From: Enterovibrio norvegicus DSM 15893
GTDB lineage: Bacteria > Pseudomonadota > Gammaproteobacteria > Enterobacterales > Vibrionaceae
NCBI RefSeq assembly: GCF_900115495.1
Contig: NZ_FOWR01000030.1
Coordinates: 1-64,000 of the forward strand
Reading direction: 5' to 3'
Length of the DNA: 64,000 nucleotides
Below, piece by piece: positions 29,551-40,952 of this stretch. The notes under the pieces are model-generated. The model ran no database searches. It saw nothing but the letters and a program-made list of their open reading frames with translations, and was not told the origin of the DNA. The translations under genes and the position numbers were made by a program. Numbering within the stretch: the first letter of the stretch is position 1; each line of letters starts with the position of its first letter.

Positions 29551-31135
29551 GGGCGTTCCTCGTGATGACTTTTTCAATGAGCGCGTAACTGCCAAGACTC
29601 ACTGCAAATAAAATAAGTGATGCTGCTGCCGCTGCATCCATTTGATAGCTGCCCATCAAACGAAAGAGATATAAAGGTAAGGTCTCGAACCCTTGTCCAC
29701 CCACCAACGCGACCGCACCAAGATCACCTGTCGATAAAACAAAGCTGATCGCCAGGGCCCGTGCAATAGGTGCTTTCAACGCTCGCCATTCAATCAAGCG
29801 CAAGCGGTTGATGCCTTTGATGCCGAGACTGCTGCACAAACCATGGTATTGCTGTGCAAGTTGGTAAGCAGGTTGGCTGAGCACTTTGACTACGTAGGGC
29901 AGTGCCATCAAGGTGTTCACCGCCAACACAAGCCAATACGCAGAACTGAACACATCGACATGTTCTCTGAGCATTAAAAAAAGCCCCGTGCTGAGTACAA
30001 CGCTTGGTACAACGAGCACCAAAGAGGCTGTCATTTCAATGCCGTCCGCTTGAGAGCGCTTCCCGAAGAGTCGCCAATATCGGCTCGTCAACACGATGGT
30101 GGCACCGAGTGCAAAGGCACTGAGGGCTGAACTGCTGGCCAATAACAGGGAGTTTGCGGTGGCATGCCAAATCGCGGATTCCGTCAATATGGCAAGGGCG
30201 CTGGGATTTAACCCACTCAAGATAACCATTAACAACGGCGGGATAACGAGTAACACGGCGGCGCAAATCCACACGCCATCCCATACTTTCTCCGCGATGC
30301 TGTCTAAACGAGGAGGAAGAGAGATGTTGCTGTCTTTACCTTGTTGCGCGATAGGCTTCGTGAGTCTTTGAATGAGGATGTGGAAGAAACCACAAAGCAA
30401 AAGCTGCCACAGCGCCAATAACGCGCCTGTTTGTAAATCAAAATCAAAACGAATGGCCTGATAGATCGCCAGTTCAATCGTGGTTGCGCTTGGACCGCCA
30501 CCTAACGCCATGACAGTCGCGAAGCTGGTGAAACACAGCATAAACACCAAGCCAATAGCGTGGGGGAGTTGCTGGCGCAAGTATGGCCATTCAAGCAAGG
30601 TGAATTGAGACCATCCACGCATTCCCAATTGCTGGGCAAGACGACGCTGATCGCTGGGAATTTGATCGAGTGCTTGAACCAGAAGTTGAACGGAAAAAGG
30701 CAGGTTGAAAAAAACGTGTGCCAGCAAAATGCCGGACAAACCGTAAATGTTGATGTCCCACGTCATGCCGATTGCAGGGAGTGCGTTGGCAAGCCATCCA
30801 CTTTTCCCATAAATTGCAAGAATGCCAAACACGCCGACCAGCACGGGTAACACCAGTGTCATGGAGAACAGCTTTAACAGCAGCGTTTTACCAACGAAAG
30901 TGCGTCTCGATAACGCATGTGCGATGGGGATGGCGAGACCGACCGACAGCAAGGTAGAGAAGAATGCCTGCTTGAGACTAAACACGGTGACATGTTGCAA
31001 ATACGGATCTTGCCACAGCGAGGCGATATTTAAGCTCGGTGCTTGAGACAGCAAAGAAAACAACGCGGCGCTAATGAGCACCGCGATTAACGATGCCGAG
31101 ACAAGGCCCGGCCACGTTCTTGAAGGGGTTAGCAC
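29537..31135 (-). CDS. thiP: Thiamin/TPP ABC transporter permease ThiP
   Basis: Inner-membrane permease of 532 residues with two fused binding-protein-dependent transport domains, about 12 helices in all. EAA-type loops lie around QQLGMRGWSQFTLLEWP and SSLGIKGINRLRLIEWRA. It starts 4 bases after the thiB stop. Partners are ThiB in the periplasm and ThiQ in the cytoplasm. Confidence 0.95.
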   Translation of the reverse strand: MLTPSRTWPGLVSASLIAVLISAALFSLLSQAPSLNIASLWQDPYLQHVTVFSLKQAFFSTLLSVGLAIPIAHALSRRTFVGKTLLLKLFSMTLVLPVLVGVFGILAIYGKSGWLANALPAIGMTWDINIYGLSGILLAHVFFNLPFSVQLLVQALDQIPSDQRRLAQQLGMRGWSQFTLLEWPYLRQQLPHAIGLVFMLCFTSFATVMALGGGPSATTIELAIYQAIRFDFDLQTGALLALWQLLLCGFFHILIQRLTKPIAQQGKDSNISLPPRLDSIAEKVWDGVWICAAVLLVIPPLLMVILSGLNPSALAILTESAIWHATANSLLLASSSALSAFALGATIVLTSRYWRLFGKRSQADGIEMTASLVLVVPSVVLSTGLFLMLREHVDVFSSAYWLVLAVNTLMALPYVVKVLSQPAYQLAQQYHGLCSSLGIKGINRLRLIEWRALKAPIARALAISFVLSTGDLGAVALVGGQGFETLPLYLFRLMGSYQMDAAAAASLILFAVSLGSYALIEKVITRNAHAQG

Positions 31136-31139
31136 AGAA

Positions 31140-32135
31140 TTACTTCACCAATGCGGATTGCCATTCACGGATCCAAGTGCGGCGGTTATCCGCGACGTTC
31201 TCTGGCGTGAATTGCAGATTCTTTTGAGGAACAGACAGTGTATCGAAACCGTCTGGTAGGGCAACATTGGTCACTGGGTACATCCAGTTGCCAGTAGGGA
31301 TGGTGTTTTGGAAGCCATCACTTAAGACAAACTGCATGAACTCATCGGCGAGTGCTTGGTTTTCAGAGGCTTTTACTTTTGCCGCCACTTCAACCTGCAT
31401 GTAGTGGCCTTCTTCAAAATTTGCGCTCGTAAAGTTTGGGTTTTCTTCCGCAATCAGGTGATAAGCCGGGGAGGTGGTGTATGAAAGCACCATGTCAGAC
31501 TCGCCTTTCAGGAACATGTTGTACGCTTCTGACCAACCTTTGGTGACAGTCACTGTTTTCGTTGCCAGTTGCTGCCATGCATTGGAAACATCATCGCCAT
31601 ACACAGTTTTCATCCAAAACATCAAACCTTGTCCTGGCGTTGATGTGCGCGGATCTTGGTAAATCACAGAGATGTCATCGCGTGATTCCACCAATTCTTT
31701 TAGGCTCTTAGGCGGGTTCTTCAGCTTGGTTTTATCGTAAACAAAGGCGAAGTAGCCATAATCATAAGGAATAAAGGTGCTGTTGCTCCAGCCATCTGGT
31801 AATGATATCGCTTTGGTGTCAACGCTGTGAGGAGCCAGTAATTCGGTTTTCTCAGCTTCTGTCATCAAGTTAGTGTCTAACCCGAGTACAACATCGGCTT
31901 TGCTGTTTTTCCCTTCTAAACGCAAGCGGTTAAGAATGGTCACGCCATCATCCAATGCCACGAGATTCAAGGTGCAATCACATTGCGCTTCAAACGCTTT
32001 TTTGACGGAAGGACCAGGGCCCCAATCCGCAGCAAAAGAGTCGTAGGTGTATACGGTTAGGGTATCAGAAGGGTCTGCTAACACAGGACCTGCCATGGCC
32101 ATAGTTAACATCATTGCAGAAACGCGAATTTTCAT
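31140..32135 (-). CDS. thiB: Thiamin/TPP-binding periplasmic protein ThiB (TbpA)
   Basis: 331-residue solute-binding protein with a signal peptide MKIRVSAMMLTMAMAGPVLA followed by DPSDTLTVYTYDSF, the characteristic mature start of TbpA. The segment WGPGPSVKKAFEAQCDCTL and the C-terminal YPVTNVALPDGFD match the family. It captures thiamin, TMP and TPP for ThiPQ. Translation starts at 32135 with GAGG 5 nt upstream. That Shine-Dalgarno can be hidden in a hairpin (32140-32163) downstream of the riboswitch aptamer. Confidence 0.96.
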   Translation of the reverse strand: MKIRVSAMMLTMAMAGPVLADPSDTLTVYTYDSFAADWGPGPSVKKAFEAQCDCTLNLVALDDGVTILNRLRLEGKNSKADVVLGLDTNLMTEAEKTELLAPHSVDTKAISLPDGWSNSTFIPYDYGYFAFVYDKTKLKNPPKSLKELVESRDDISVIYQDPRTSTPGQGLMFWMKTVYGDDVSNAWQQLATKTVTVTKGWSEAYNMFLKGESDMVLSYTTSPAYHLIAEENPNFTSANFEEGHYMQVEVAAKVKASENQALADEFMQFVLSDGFQNTIPTGNWMYPVTNVALPDGFDTLSVPQKNLQFTPENVADNRRTWIREWQSALVK

Positions 32136-32139
32136 GGTT

Positions 32140-32163
32140 GCCTCACTTCATGTTCGGCGAGGC
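32140..32163 (-). promoter_or_regulatory. Shine-Dalgarno-sequestering hairpin of thiB
   Basis: On the minus strand, GCCTC in the leader (32163-32159) can pair with GAGGC (32144-32140), the thiB ribosome binding site, over a 14-nt loop. Together with the upstream hairpin 32175-32192 this would form the expression platform of the TPP riboswitch. This is a paper fold only. Confidence 0.5.
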
Positions 32164-32190
32164 TTGAGGTGGGTTGATCCGAGTTCGGAT

Positions 32191-32287
32191 CATCTCAATT
32201 CCTACGCCAGCATTATCTGGATCAGGTCTATGGGTTTAGCTTTCGCAATCTCAGCCAGTGCGAATTGCACATGCTCCCCACGAGATG
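32191..32287 (-). promoter_or_regulatory. TPP riboswitch (THI element) upstream of thiBPQ
   Basis: The minus strand carries the TPP aptamer hallmarks in order: GGGGAGC, CTGGCTGAGATTG, ACCC, GACCTGATCCAGATAATGCTGG and GCGTAGG (each split or short). The P1 helix closes as CATCTC (32287-32282) with GAGATG (32196-32191). Next to it lies a second hairpin, TGATCCG/CGGATCA (32175-32192), whose 5' side overlaps the P1 3' strand, giving a switchable structure. Ligand binding is expected to lower thiBPQ expression. Confidence 0.93.
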
Positions 32288-32322
32288 TCAGACATTGTAA
32301 ACCATGAAGATAACGAGAGATA

Positions 32323-32345
32323 CCCGCACCCGTCTAAGGTGCGGG
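32323..32345 (-). terminator. GC-rich hairpin after the DUF547 gene
   Basis: CCCGCACC/GGTGCGGG with a 7-nt loop, 46 bases after the DUF547 stop and before the thi riboswitch. No U-run follows, so it is a weak or rho-assisted terminator at best. Confidence 0.45.
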
Positions 32346-32390
32346 ATCTGTGGTTGATCATTGTGTTTCAACACATGAACAATCTAAAAC

Positions 32391-33197
32391 CTAAGGCTGA
32401 TTGAGAGACCAATCGTATTCGTATTTGATTTTTCCTGACCAACCTTCCAGCTTCTTACCGTCTCGGTACTTGTCAATCTCACGCAAGATCGCTTGCTCAT
32501 CATCGCCAAAATCTGAGCCGTACCAATCGTAGATAGAAGAGAGTGTGAGTGTCGAACCTTCGATGCGTGCACCTTTTTCACTGTTAGTAAACTGCAAGGC
32601 GGCATTTTCGAGTAGGTTTTCTGTATTTGCAGCAGTGAAAGCGTCAGTGGCTAAGTTTGGACAGCTTAAACTTGCACAATTCACTGCATAATGAATACGT
32701 GAATCATTCCAAATTGGGCGAAGGATGCGATGCTCTATATCATTGAGTGTCAGCGATTTTCCTGCGACAGTTGCGACATTGTCATCCCAAGGGCCAAAAC
32801 TTAGAAAACCGCCAAGCTTGCTAATGGACTTAACGGGGTACTCATCAAGGATTAATTGAACGGTTAGGGCGTTGTAAAGGTTCACCCAATATGCGAACTG
32901 CTCATCCAATGAATAGCTGCGGGGATCTTTTGATGTGATAGTTTCAATGTATTGATCAAGCGCCTCTCTATCTGCTGTCGATACTGCACTGTAGTTGAAC
33001 AGATTGTGCTGCCCTTTTTCCACAAGGTAAGTATCGAGAGTTTGTTGCCATGCTTTGTGTTCAAAGGCACCACCATTGCTTTCATCACTCTTGTCCCAGA
33101 AAGACCAAAGATCACTTTTTGGTGCTGCTACCGCCGGGCTTGTGGCTAAAAGTAACGCCAAAAAAATGGGCGCTTTGATTGGCAGTGGTTTATTCAT
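32391..33197 (-). CDS. DUF547 domain-containing exported protein
   Basis: 268 residues from MNKPLPIKAPIFL (GGGGA 5 nt upstream). A signal peptide ending TSPAVA-APKSD precedes a DUF547 domain. The family blocks EQFAYWVNLYNALTVQLILDEYP, RILRPIWNDSRIHYAVNCASLSCPNL and LSSIYDWYGSDFG are easily read (in short runs). DUF547 proteins are widespread and of unknown biochemical function; the conserved Asn, His and paired Cys suggest a transglutaminase-like or metal site, which is speculation. It lies 50 bases after the DUF4344 gene on the same strand and may be co-transcribed. Confidence 0.85.
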   Translation of the reverse strand: MNKPLPIKAPIFLALLLATSPAVAAPKSDLWSFWDKSDESNGGAFEHKAWQQTLDTYLVEKGQHNLFNYSAVSTADREALDQYIETITSKDPRSYSLDEQFAYWVNLYNALTVQLILDEYPVKSISKLGGFLSFGPWDDNVATVAGKSLTLNDIEHRILRPIWNDSRIHYAVNCASLSCPNLATDAFTAANTENLLENAALQFTNSEKGARIEGSTLTLSSIYDWYGSDFGDDEQAILREIDKYRDGKKLEGWSGKIKYEYDWSLNQP

Positions 33198-33247
33198 GTT
33201 ATTCCCCAAAAATGCATATATTCATTAAGACCTCGTTTGATCGGCTT

Positions 33248-33988
33248 TTATTTCTCTTTAGAATAGGAATGTATAATTCGAGACCAATTCCGCCGTTTTG
33301 ACTCGTATTCCTCAACGCAAAACAGATCTCTGTTCATATCACGTAATTCATCGTTGAGGAGATCTGCGTATTTCTCTGGATTGCTGCCGTAAATGAGACA
33401 AAGTGAAGCTGCGTATCGTTGAGCATCAAGGCTGTGCTCACCCCAGAAATGGCTTTCAGTGAAAGCATCTGTATCTAGGTCTTCTAGAGCAAATAAGTCA
33501 GCTGCAACAAAGGCAGCATGATCATTATCGAATTCATCGAGCAGAATAATCGTTGCGAAGTTATCTACAGCATCTTCCTCTTTTCCAACAATGGGAATGT
33601 CCCAGCTGAAAATGTAGGCATGGCCATATTCATGCAGCAAGGTATGAAGTAAAGCGAATTGTGTTGCTTCATCAGCAGAGACATCCTCTAAAACGGGTTC
33701 TGCATTGCTATATCTTTGATGGATTTCTTCTAGAAAGAAGTAGGGAATCTGGATAGTGAGTGTTTGAGGGTCAAACAGTGGTCCATCATTACCTCCAAGT
33801 TGAAGCGTTAACTCATCATTGATCGGCAATGAGGTATTCGCAAAATCAACCAATTCTTTGGCCACCTCTTTTGATAGCGCTTGCCAATACTCGTCACCGG
33901 GCTCCTGTGGTGCGAGTACCTCGATTTCTGTGCGTGCCGAAAGGTTCTGAGACGTAAATAATATCAAGATAAAGATAAATAAGCGCAT
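33248..33988 (-). CDS. DUF4344 family putative metallopeptidase
   Basis: 246-residue exported protein. A short hydrophobic signal (MRLFIFILILFTSQNLSA) is followed by a domain with the zinc-protease motif HEYGH at residues 119-123 and the downstream acidic segment GKEEDAVDNFAT (135-146), matching the DUF4344 putative metallopeptidase family. The two histidines and Glu120 are intact. Base composition is more AT-rich than that of the leu genes next to it. Its substrate is unknown. It is upstream of the DUF547 gene, so the two exported proteins may act together. Confidence 0.75.
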   Translation of the reverse strand: MRLFIFILILFTSQNLSARTEIEVLAPQEPGDEYWQALSKEVAKELVDFANTSLPINDELTLQLGGNDGPLFDPQTLTIQIPYFFLEEIHQRYSNAEPVLEDVSADEATQFALLHTLLHEYGHAYIFSWDIPIVGKEEDAVDNFATIILLDEFDNDHAAFVAADLFALEDLDTDAFTESHFWGEHSLDAQRYAASLCLIYGSNPEKYADLLNDELRDMNRDLFCVEEYESKRRNWSRIIHSYSKEK

Positions 33989-34035
33989 AGTTGGCCTTTA
34001 AGGAAATTGATGGGACAACGAGATAAGAATAGAAA

Positions 34036-34060
34036 AAAACCGGCGATGAGCGCCGGTTTT
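34036..34060 (-). terminator. Terminator of the leu operon
   Basis: A 10-bp stem AAAACCGGCG/CGCCGGTTTT with a 5-nt loop, followed on the minus strand by a further T-run, 38 bases after the leuD stop. Confidence 0.92.
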
Positions 34061-34097
34061 GAATTTGTTTCTGTTGATACGAGAGCGACTGTCGCGC

Positions 34098-34700
34098 TTA
34101 CGCCAAGAAAGAAGGAATCTTCGCTTCGTATTCGGCGATCTTATCGCTGTGTTGTAGCGTCAGGCCAATGCTGTCCAAGCCCTCTAGCAAGCAATGGCGG
34201 CGGAATGCATCGATTTCAAACGAATACGATTTGTCGCCAGCAGTGACTGTTTGTGCTTCAAGATCGAGTGAGATCTCCGCGCCTTCGTTGTTTGCGACAA
34301 ACGCGAACAGCTCATCCACTTCCGCTTCTGTTAGCTGAACAGGCACCATCTGGTTGTTGATGGAGTTACCGTAAAAGATGTCAGCAAAGCTCGGTGCGAT
34401 CATCACTTGGAAACCAAAGTCTGCCAATGCCCACGGTGCGTGTTCACGGGAAGAGCCACAGCCAAAGTTTTCGCGAGCAAGTAGCACGCTTGCGCCTTTG
34501 TAGCGTGGTTGGTTTAGCACGAACTCAGGGTTATCCTGCTGTCCTGCTTCGTCCAGAAAACGCCAATCGTGGAAAAGGTGCTTACCAAATCCGGTACGAT
34601 TTACTTTCTGCAAAAATTGCTTCGGGATGATGGCATCAGTATCGACGTTTGCTGCGTCCAGCGGTGCCACCAAACCGGTATGTTGTTTAATTCCTGACAT
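34098..34700 (-). CDS. leuD: 3-isopropylmalate dehydratase small subunit
   Basis: Swivel-domain subunit of the isopropylmalate isomerase, acting with LeuC. 200 residues, with [19 protein letters not shown] near the N-terminus and [15 protein letters not shown] as the substrate-loop motif. It is the last gene of leuABCD, 9 bases after leuC. Confidence 0.98.
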   Translation of the reverse strand: MSGIKQHTGLVAPLDAANVDTDAIIPKQFLQKVNRTGFGKHLFHDWRFLDEAGQQDNPEFVLNQPRYKGASVLLARENFGCGSSREHAPWALADFGFQVMIAPSFADIFYGNSINNQMVPVQLTEAEVDELFAFVANNEGAEISLDLEAQTVTAGDKSYSFEIDAFRRHCLLEGLDSIGLTLQHSDKIAEYEAKIPSFLA

Positions 34701-34709
34701 GGTGATTCC

Positions 34710-36110
34710 TTATAAGCTGTTAACGTCAACAAAGTGGCCAGCAACGGCGGCTGCCGCAGCCATTGCAGGGCTCACCAAGTGCGTACGACCTTCACGGCCC
34801 TGACGGCCTTCGAAGTTACGGTTACTGGTTGATGCGCAGCGTTCTTTTGGACCTAAGCGGTCGTTGTTCATTGCTAAGCACATAGAACAACCCGGCAGAC
34901 GCCATTCAAAACCCGCGTCAACGAAGATCTTATCCAGACCTTCTGCTTCTGCTTGTGCTTTTACTTGCTCAGAGCCCGGTACGACCAAGGCTTGAACGCC
35001 AGCCGCCACTTTACGGCCTTTCGCAATGGCCGCCGCAGCACGCATGTCTTCGATGCGTGAGTTGGTGCAAGAACCAATAAAGACTTTGTCGATGTTGATG
35101 TCAGTGATTTTCTGACCCGCTTCAATGCCCATGTATTTCAGCGCGCGTTCAGCAGAGTGACGCTCAATCGGATCGCTGAAGCTTTCAGGGGCTGGAACTA
35201 CACCGTTAATGCCAACAACCTGACCTGGGTTTGTGCCCCAAGTGACTTGGTTGCTGATGTCAGCCGCTTCTAGCGTCACGATGGCATCAAACTGTGCGTC
35301 GTCATCGGTTTTCAGTGTTTTCCAATAGGCAACGGCTGCGTCCCAATCTGCGCCTGTTGGCGAGAATTTGCGGCCTTGCAGGTAATCGAAGGTGGTTTGG
35401 TCAGGTGCAACCAAGCCCGCTTTCGCGCCCAATTCGATAGCCATGTTACACACCGTCATGCGGCCTTCCATGGTCAAATCTTCAATCGCTTGACCGCAGA
35501 ATTCCACCACATAGCCCGTACCGCCTGCGTGACCCACTTTACCAATGATGGCAAGCACGATGTCTTTTGCTGTCACGCCTTCCGCGACGTTGCCTTTGAC
35601 CTCGATTTTCATGGTCTTGGCAGTGCCTTGCTTCAGGGTTTGCGTCGCAAGAACGTGCTCAACTTCAGACGTACCAATGCCGAACGCCAATGCACCAAAT
35701 GCGCCGTGAGTGGCGGTGTGTGAATCACCACAAACAATCGTGTTACCTGGCAAGGTAATGCCCAGTTCAGGGCCCATGACGTGAACGATACCTTGGTATG
35801 GGTGGTTCAAATCGTAAAGGGTGACGCCAAACTCTTCACAGTTTTTCGCCAGCGTTTCCATTTGGATTTTCGCCATCTCGCCAGACGCGTTGATGTCTTT
35901 GGTTTGTGTGGAAACGTTGTGATCCATGGTCGCGAAGGTTTTCGATACCTGACGTACAGGACGCCCTTTTTCGCGTAAGCCATCAAAGGCTTGAGGGGAG
36001 GTCACTTCGTGCACCAAGTGGCGATCGATATACAGCAAAGGCGTTTCGCCTTCTGCTGCTACCACCACATGGGCGTCGTAAACTTTTTCGTATAATGTTT
36101 TTGCCGACAT
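34710..36110 (-). CDS. leuC: 3-isopropylmalate dehydratase large subunit
   Basis: 4Fe-4S aconitase-family subunit converting 2-isopropylmalate to 3-isopropylmalate with LeuD. 466 residues. The cluster cysteines lie in [11 protein letters not shown] and GCSMCLAMN; the [19 protein letters not shown] motif is intact. It starts 105 bases after leuB; that gap holds an inverted repeat (36140-36179). Confidence 0.98.
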   Translation of the reverse strand: MSAKTLYEKVYDAHVVVAAEGETPLLYIDRHLVHEVTSPQAFDGLREKGRPVRQVSKTFATMDHNVSTQTKDINASGEMAKIQMETLAKNCEEFGVTLYDLNHPYQGIVHVMGPELGITLPGNTIVCGDSHTATHGAFGALAFGIGTSEVEHVLATQTLKQGTAKTMKIEVKGNVAEGVTAKDIVLAIIGKVGHAGGTGYVVEFCGQAIEDLTMEGRMTVCNMAIELGAKAGLVAPDQTTFDYLQGRKFSPTGADWDAAVAYWKTLKTDDDAQFDAIVTLEAADISNQVTWGTNPGQVVGINGVVPAPESFSDPIERHSAERALKYMGIEAGQKITDINIDKVFIGSCTNSRIEDMRAAAAIAKGRKVAAGVQALVVPGSEQVKAQAEAEGLDKIFVDAGFEWRLPGCSMCLAMNNDRLGPKERCASTSNRNFEGRQGREGRTHLVSPAMAAAAAVAGHFVDVNSL

Positions 36111-36139
36111 TGCTCAATCCTTTTTCTCATTGTTATCGA

Positions 36140-36179
36140 ATTCACAGGGCGTTAGCTCGCTTAGGATCTACCTGTGAAT
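36140..36179. repeat. Inverted repeat in the leuB-leuC gap
   Basis: ATTCACAGG and CCTGTGAAT (9 bp, perfect) flank a 22-base loop between leuB and leuC. It has no U-run; possible roles are mRNA processing or stabilisation of the downstream message. Confidence 0.45.
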
Positions 36180-36215
36180 CCGATGACGTAGAGCTATCAT
36201 GATCCGTATAATTTT

Positions 36216-38863
<2,648 letters not shown>

Positions 38864-38922
38864 GGTCGTTCCCTCTTTTGCCCGTTTTTGGGTTAATACT
38901 CCGCACCGCTGCAGGCCAAACG

Positions 38923-38950
38923 AAAAAACCCGCGCTCTCGGCGCGGGTTT
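38923..38950 (-). terminator. Leucine attenuator of leuABCD
   Basis: On the minus strand, the 10-bp GC-rich stem AAACCCGCGC/GCGCGGGTTT with a 5-nt loop ends in TTTTTT, between the leader peptide and leuA. It would stop transcription when leucyl-tRNA is ample and the ribosome clears leuL. An alternative upstream pairing (CGCGCGGGT near the leuL stop, 38988-38996, has the same bases as one arm) could form the antiterminator. Confidence 0.9.
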
Positions 38951-38985
38951 CGTAAGTCTTGGTGAATGCTATTTTCAGTCCATGA

Positions 38986-39045
38986 CTACCCGCGCGAAAA
39001 ATTCACGAGAAGGAGTAGATCTAGGAGGAAAATGCGTTTCATCAT
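38986..39045 (-). CDS. leuL: leu operon leader peptide
   Basis: A 19-codon ORF, MMKRIFLLDLLLLVNFSRG, ends in TAG 35 bases before the attenuator stem. Six of its codons are leucine (CTC CTA, then CTA CTC CTT CTC), as expected for a leucine-sensing leader peptide. Its stop codon overlaps the region that can pair with the attenuator arm. It was too short for ordinary gene callers but is strongly supported by position and composition. The AUG pair at 39045 leaves the exact start uncertain by one codon. Confidence 0.92.
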   Translation of the reverse strand: MMKRIFLLDLLLLVNFSRG

Positions 39046-39076
39046 TTTTACAGTTCTCTAAAAGGCTCTGCACAAA

Positions 39077-39106
39077 CAAATACCAAACTGTTTACTATTA
39101 CGTCAA
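39077..39106 (-). promoter_or_regulatory. Likely leu operon promoter
   Basis: On the minus strand, TTGACG (39106-39101) is followed after 17-18 bases by GTATTT/TATTTG (39083-39077), placing a start near 39070 and the leuL AUG about 25 bases downstream. The -35 is good, the -10 poor. Confidence 0.5.
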
Positions 39107-39491
39107 TATTAAATTAGAAAATAACAAGAAAGCGTTATTCATTGTGTTAACTGTGGTGTAAAACACTGCTTTTTGCATTGAGAGTTGGTTTTATTCACTA
39201 ACTAGAGTTTTGGGCGAATGTTGCACTTTCTCAGCACTGAAAGCTGATTATCGGTATGTGGCTGCTATGACTAACAAAGAAGTGAACGTGATGTCATGAA
39301 GTATCAAGAGCATTCTTCAGTTCGGCTTGTCACAATTTGATTATCTAGGAATGCAATGTTTTGTAAATTGAGAGAAAAGGTGGATGTTCCAACGTAGTAT
39401 TTGTCATTGAATACACTCTTCGTGCCTAAAGCATGAACGGTTATGCGTTCAACGGCATAAAACACCTTGTTAGATTTGGAGGTCTCCCACG
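39107..39491. other. Divergent intergenic region leu / RND efflux
   Basis: 385 AT-rich bases between the leu promoter and the efflux adaptor gene. No gene, terminator or clear operator was found. The last bases give the adaptor a GGAGG Shine-Dalgarno (39478-39482). Confidence 0.55.
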
Positions 39492-40952
39492 ATGACACTG
39501 CGCCGAAAGCTGCTTTTCTTCCCTGTTCTTGCGATTGGCATTCTGGTGTTGGTGGTGGCGATTAAAACCCGCCCAGACATTCCTGTGAAACCCGCGCAAT
39601 CAAAAGCGCGACCGGTTGACGTTCTCACCTTGTCGCAGCAAACCATTTCTCCTGTGGTGACCGGGTTTGGGCGGGTGACGCCAAAACTCACCTGGCAAGC
39701 CATTGCGGAAGTGAATGGCAAGGTGATTTATCGAAACCCTGCACTAGAAAAAGGCAGCATTTTACCTGCGGGCACCGAGTTGCTTCGCATCGATCCGACA
39801 GATTATCAACTCGCCGTTGCCCAAGCGCAGGCCGATGTCAGTGCCAAGCAAGCGCGATTAGCCAAGTTAGATTTGGACAGTAGCAACCTAAAAACCACGC
39901 TGAACATTGAAAAACGTCGTTTAGCCTTGAGCAAAGACGAGTTAACACGAAAGAAAAATCTGCGCCAAAAAGGCCTTACATCGCAATCGGATTTAGACAC
40001 CGAACAGCAAGCGTACCTGTCGCAACAAACCCGCGTGCAAGATTTAGAAAGCCAACTGAAAGTGCTGCCCGACGAGCGCCTGATTACCGAAGCAGAGTTG
40101 GATGCAAGCCAATTGGCACTCACGCAAGCGGAGCGCGATCTGGAAAAAACCCACGTTGTGTTGCCTGTAAACAGCCGCATAGCTGAAGTGAACATCGAAA
40201 AAGATCAATTCGTTACACCCCAACAAGTCATGGTGGTTGCACACGGATTGGAAGCGGTAGAAGTCGATGCGCAGGTCTCGATTCACGACATGCAAACCCT
40301 GTTTGATTCTCTTTATGCTGCTTCAAGCCCAAGCCCAAGCCCAAGCCCAAGCCCAAGCCCAAGCCCAAGCCCAAGCCCAAGCCCAAACGACACGCAATCC
40401 CCAGCGAATGGGCACTTGGCGAGATTGACCGCCAATGTTGCGCTGTCCAGTGGTAGCTTCAATCAAACATGGTCAGCCAACGTGGCACGATTGAGCGACA
40501 CGGTGAACTTGAATCAGGCAACGGTCGGCGTGATCCTCGAAATTCCTCTCAACCTTTCATCGTCACAATCTGATGTTGCAACACAAAACCCATTGGCCGC
40601 ATTGCCCTCGTTAGTCAATGGCATGTTTGTTCAAGCCACGATCGAAGGGCAGTCGGTGGCGCATTGGGTGATCCCAGAGCAAGCGCTGCGTGGCGACAAG
40701 GTGTATTTGATGGAAGAGGGTGTGCTGGCTGTTGAGCCTGTTGAGGTATTGTTCCGACATGGCGATCGGGTTGCGATTGCTGGCGATCTCAAAGACGGTC
40801 AGCAATTGGTAGTGAACGATCTGCTGCCTGCTGTGCCGGGCATGGCTTTGCGCGCCCTTACGCTTGATGGGGAGCGCGTGGTCGCTGACGATGATCAAGC
40901 TGCCAATGACAGTGCCGAAAGCGACAACGCAGCGAATGAGGATGCATCATGA
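39492..40952 (+). CDS. RND efflux membrane fusion protein with Ser-Pro repeat
   Basis: Periplasmic adaptor (HlyD/AcrA family), 486 residues. An uncleaved N-terminal hydrophobic anchor (LFFPVLAIGILVLVVAI) precedes lipoyl half-motifs, an alpha-hairpin rich in Gln, Ala, Leu and Lys (about 105-220), and beta-barrel and membrane-proximal domains to the C-terminus. Unusually, at residues 279-298 the barrel region is interrupted by ten Ser-Pro dipeptides encoded by an AGCCCA array, with Asn, Asp and Gln residues after it. The stop overlaps the RND pump start (ATGA), so the pair is coupled. It has an acidic Asn/Asp/Glu/Ala tail. Confidence 0.9.
   Translation: MTLRRKLLFFPVLAIGILVLVVAIKTRPDIPVKPAQSKARPVDVLTLSQQTISPVVTGFGRVTPKLTWQAIAEVNGKVIYRNPALEKGSILPAGTELLRIDPTDYQLAVAQAQADVSAKQARLAKLDLDSSNLKTTLNIEKRRLALSKDELTRKKNLRQKGLTSQSDLDTEQQAYLSQQTRVQDLESQLKVLPDERLITEAELDASQLALTQAERDLEKTHVVLPVNSRIAEVNIEKDQFVTPQQVMVVAHGLEAVEVDAQVSIHDMQTLFDSLYAASSPSPSPSPSPSPSPSPSPSPNDTQSPANGHLARLTANVALSSGSFNQTWSANVARLSDTVNLNQATVGVILEIPLNLSSSQSDVATQNPLAALPSLVNGMFVQATIEGQSVAHWVIPEQALRGDKVYLMEEGVLAVEPVEVLFRHGDRVAIAGDLKDGQQLVVNDLLPAVPGMALRALTLDGERVVADDDQAANDSAESDNAANEDAS
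40326..40385 (+). repeat. Ten-copy AGCCCA microsatellite inside the adaptor gene
   Basis: Ten perfect copies of the hexanucleotide AGCCCA lie in frame, encoding (Ser-Pro)10. Because the unit is 6 bases, copy-number changes by slippage would alter linker length by two residues without shifting the frame. Confidence 0.95.

Noticed and set aside
39304..39498. 64-codon minus-strand ORF in the leu/efflux gap
   Set aside because: No ribosome site, no family, lies in AT-rich promoter space.
40326..40385. CRISPR-like or phase-variation switch
   Set aside because: Units are 6 bp without spacers, and multiples of three cannot shift the reading frame, so neither CRISPR nor on/off phase variation applies.
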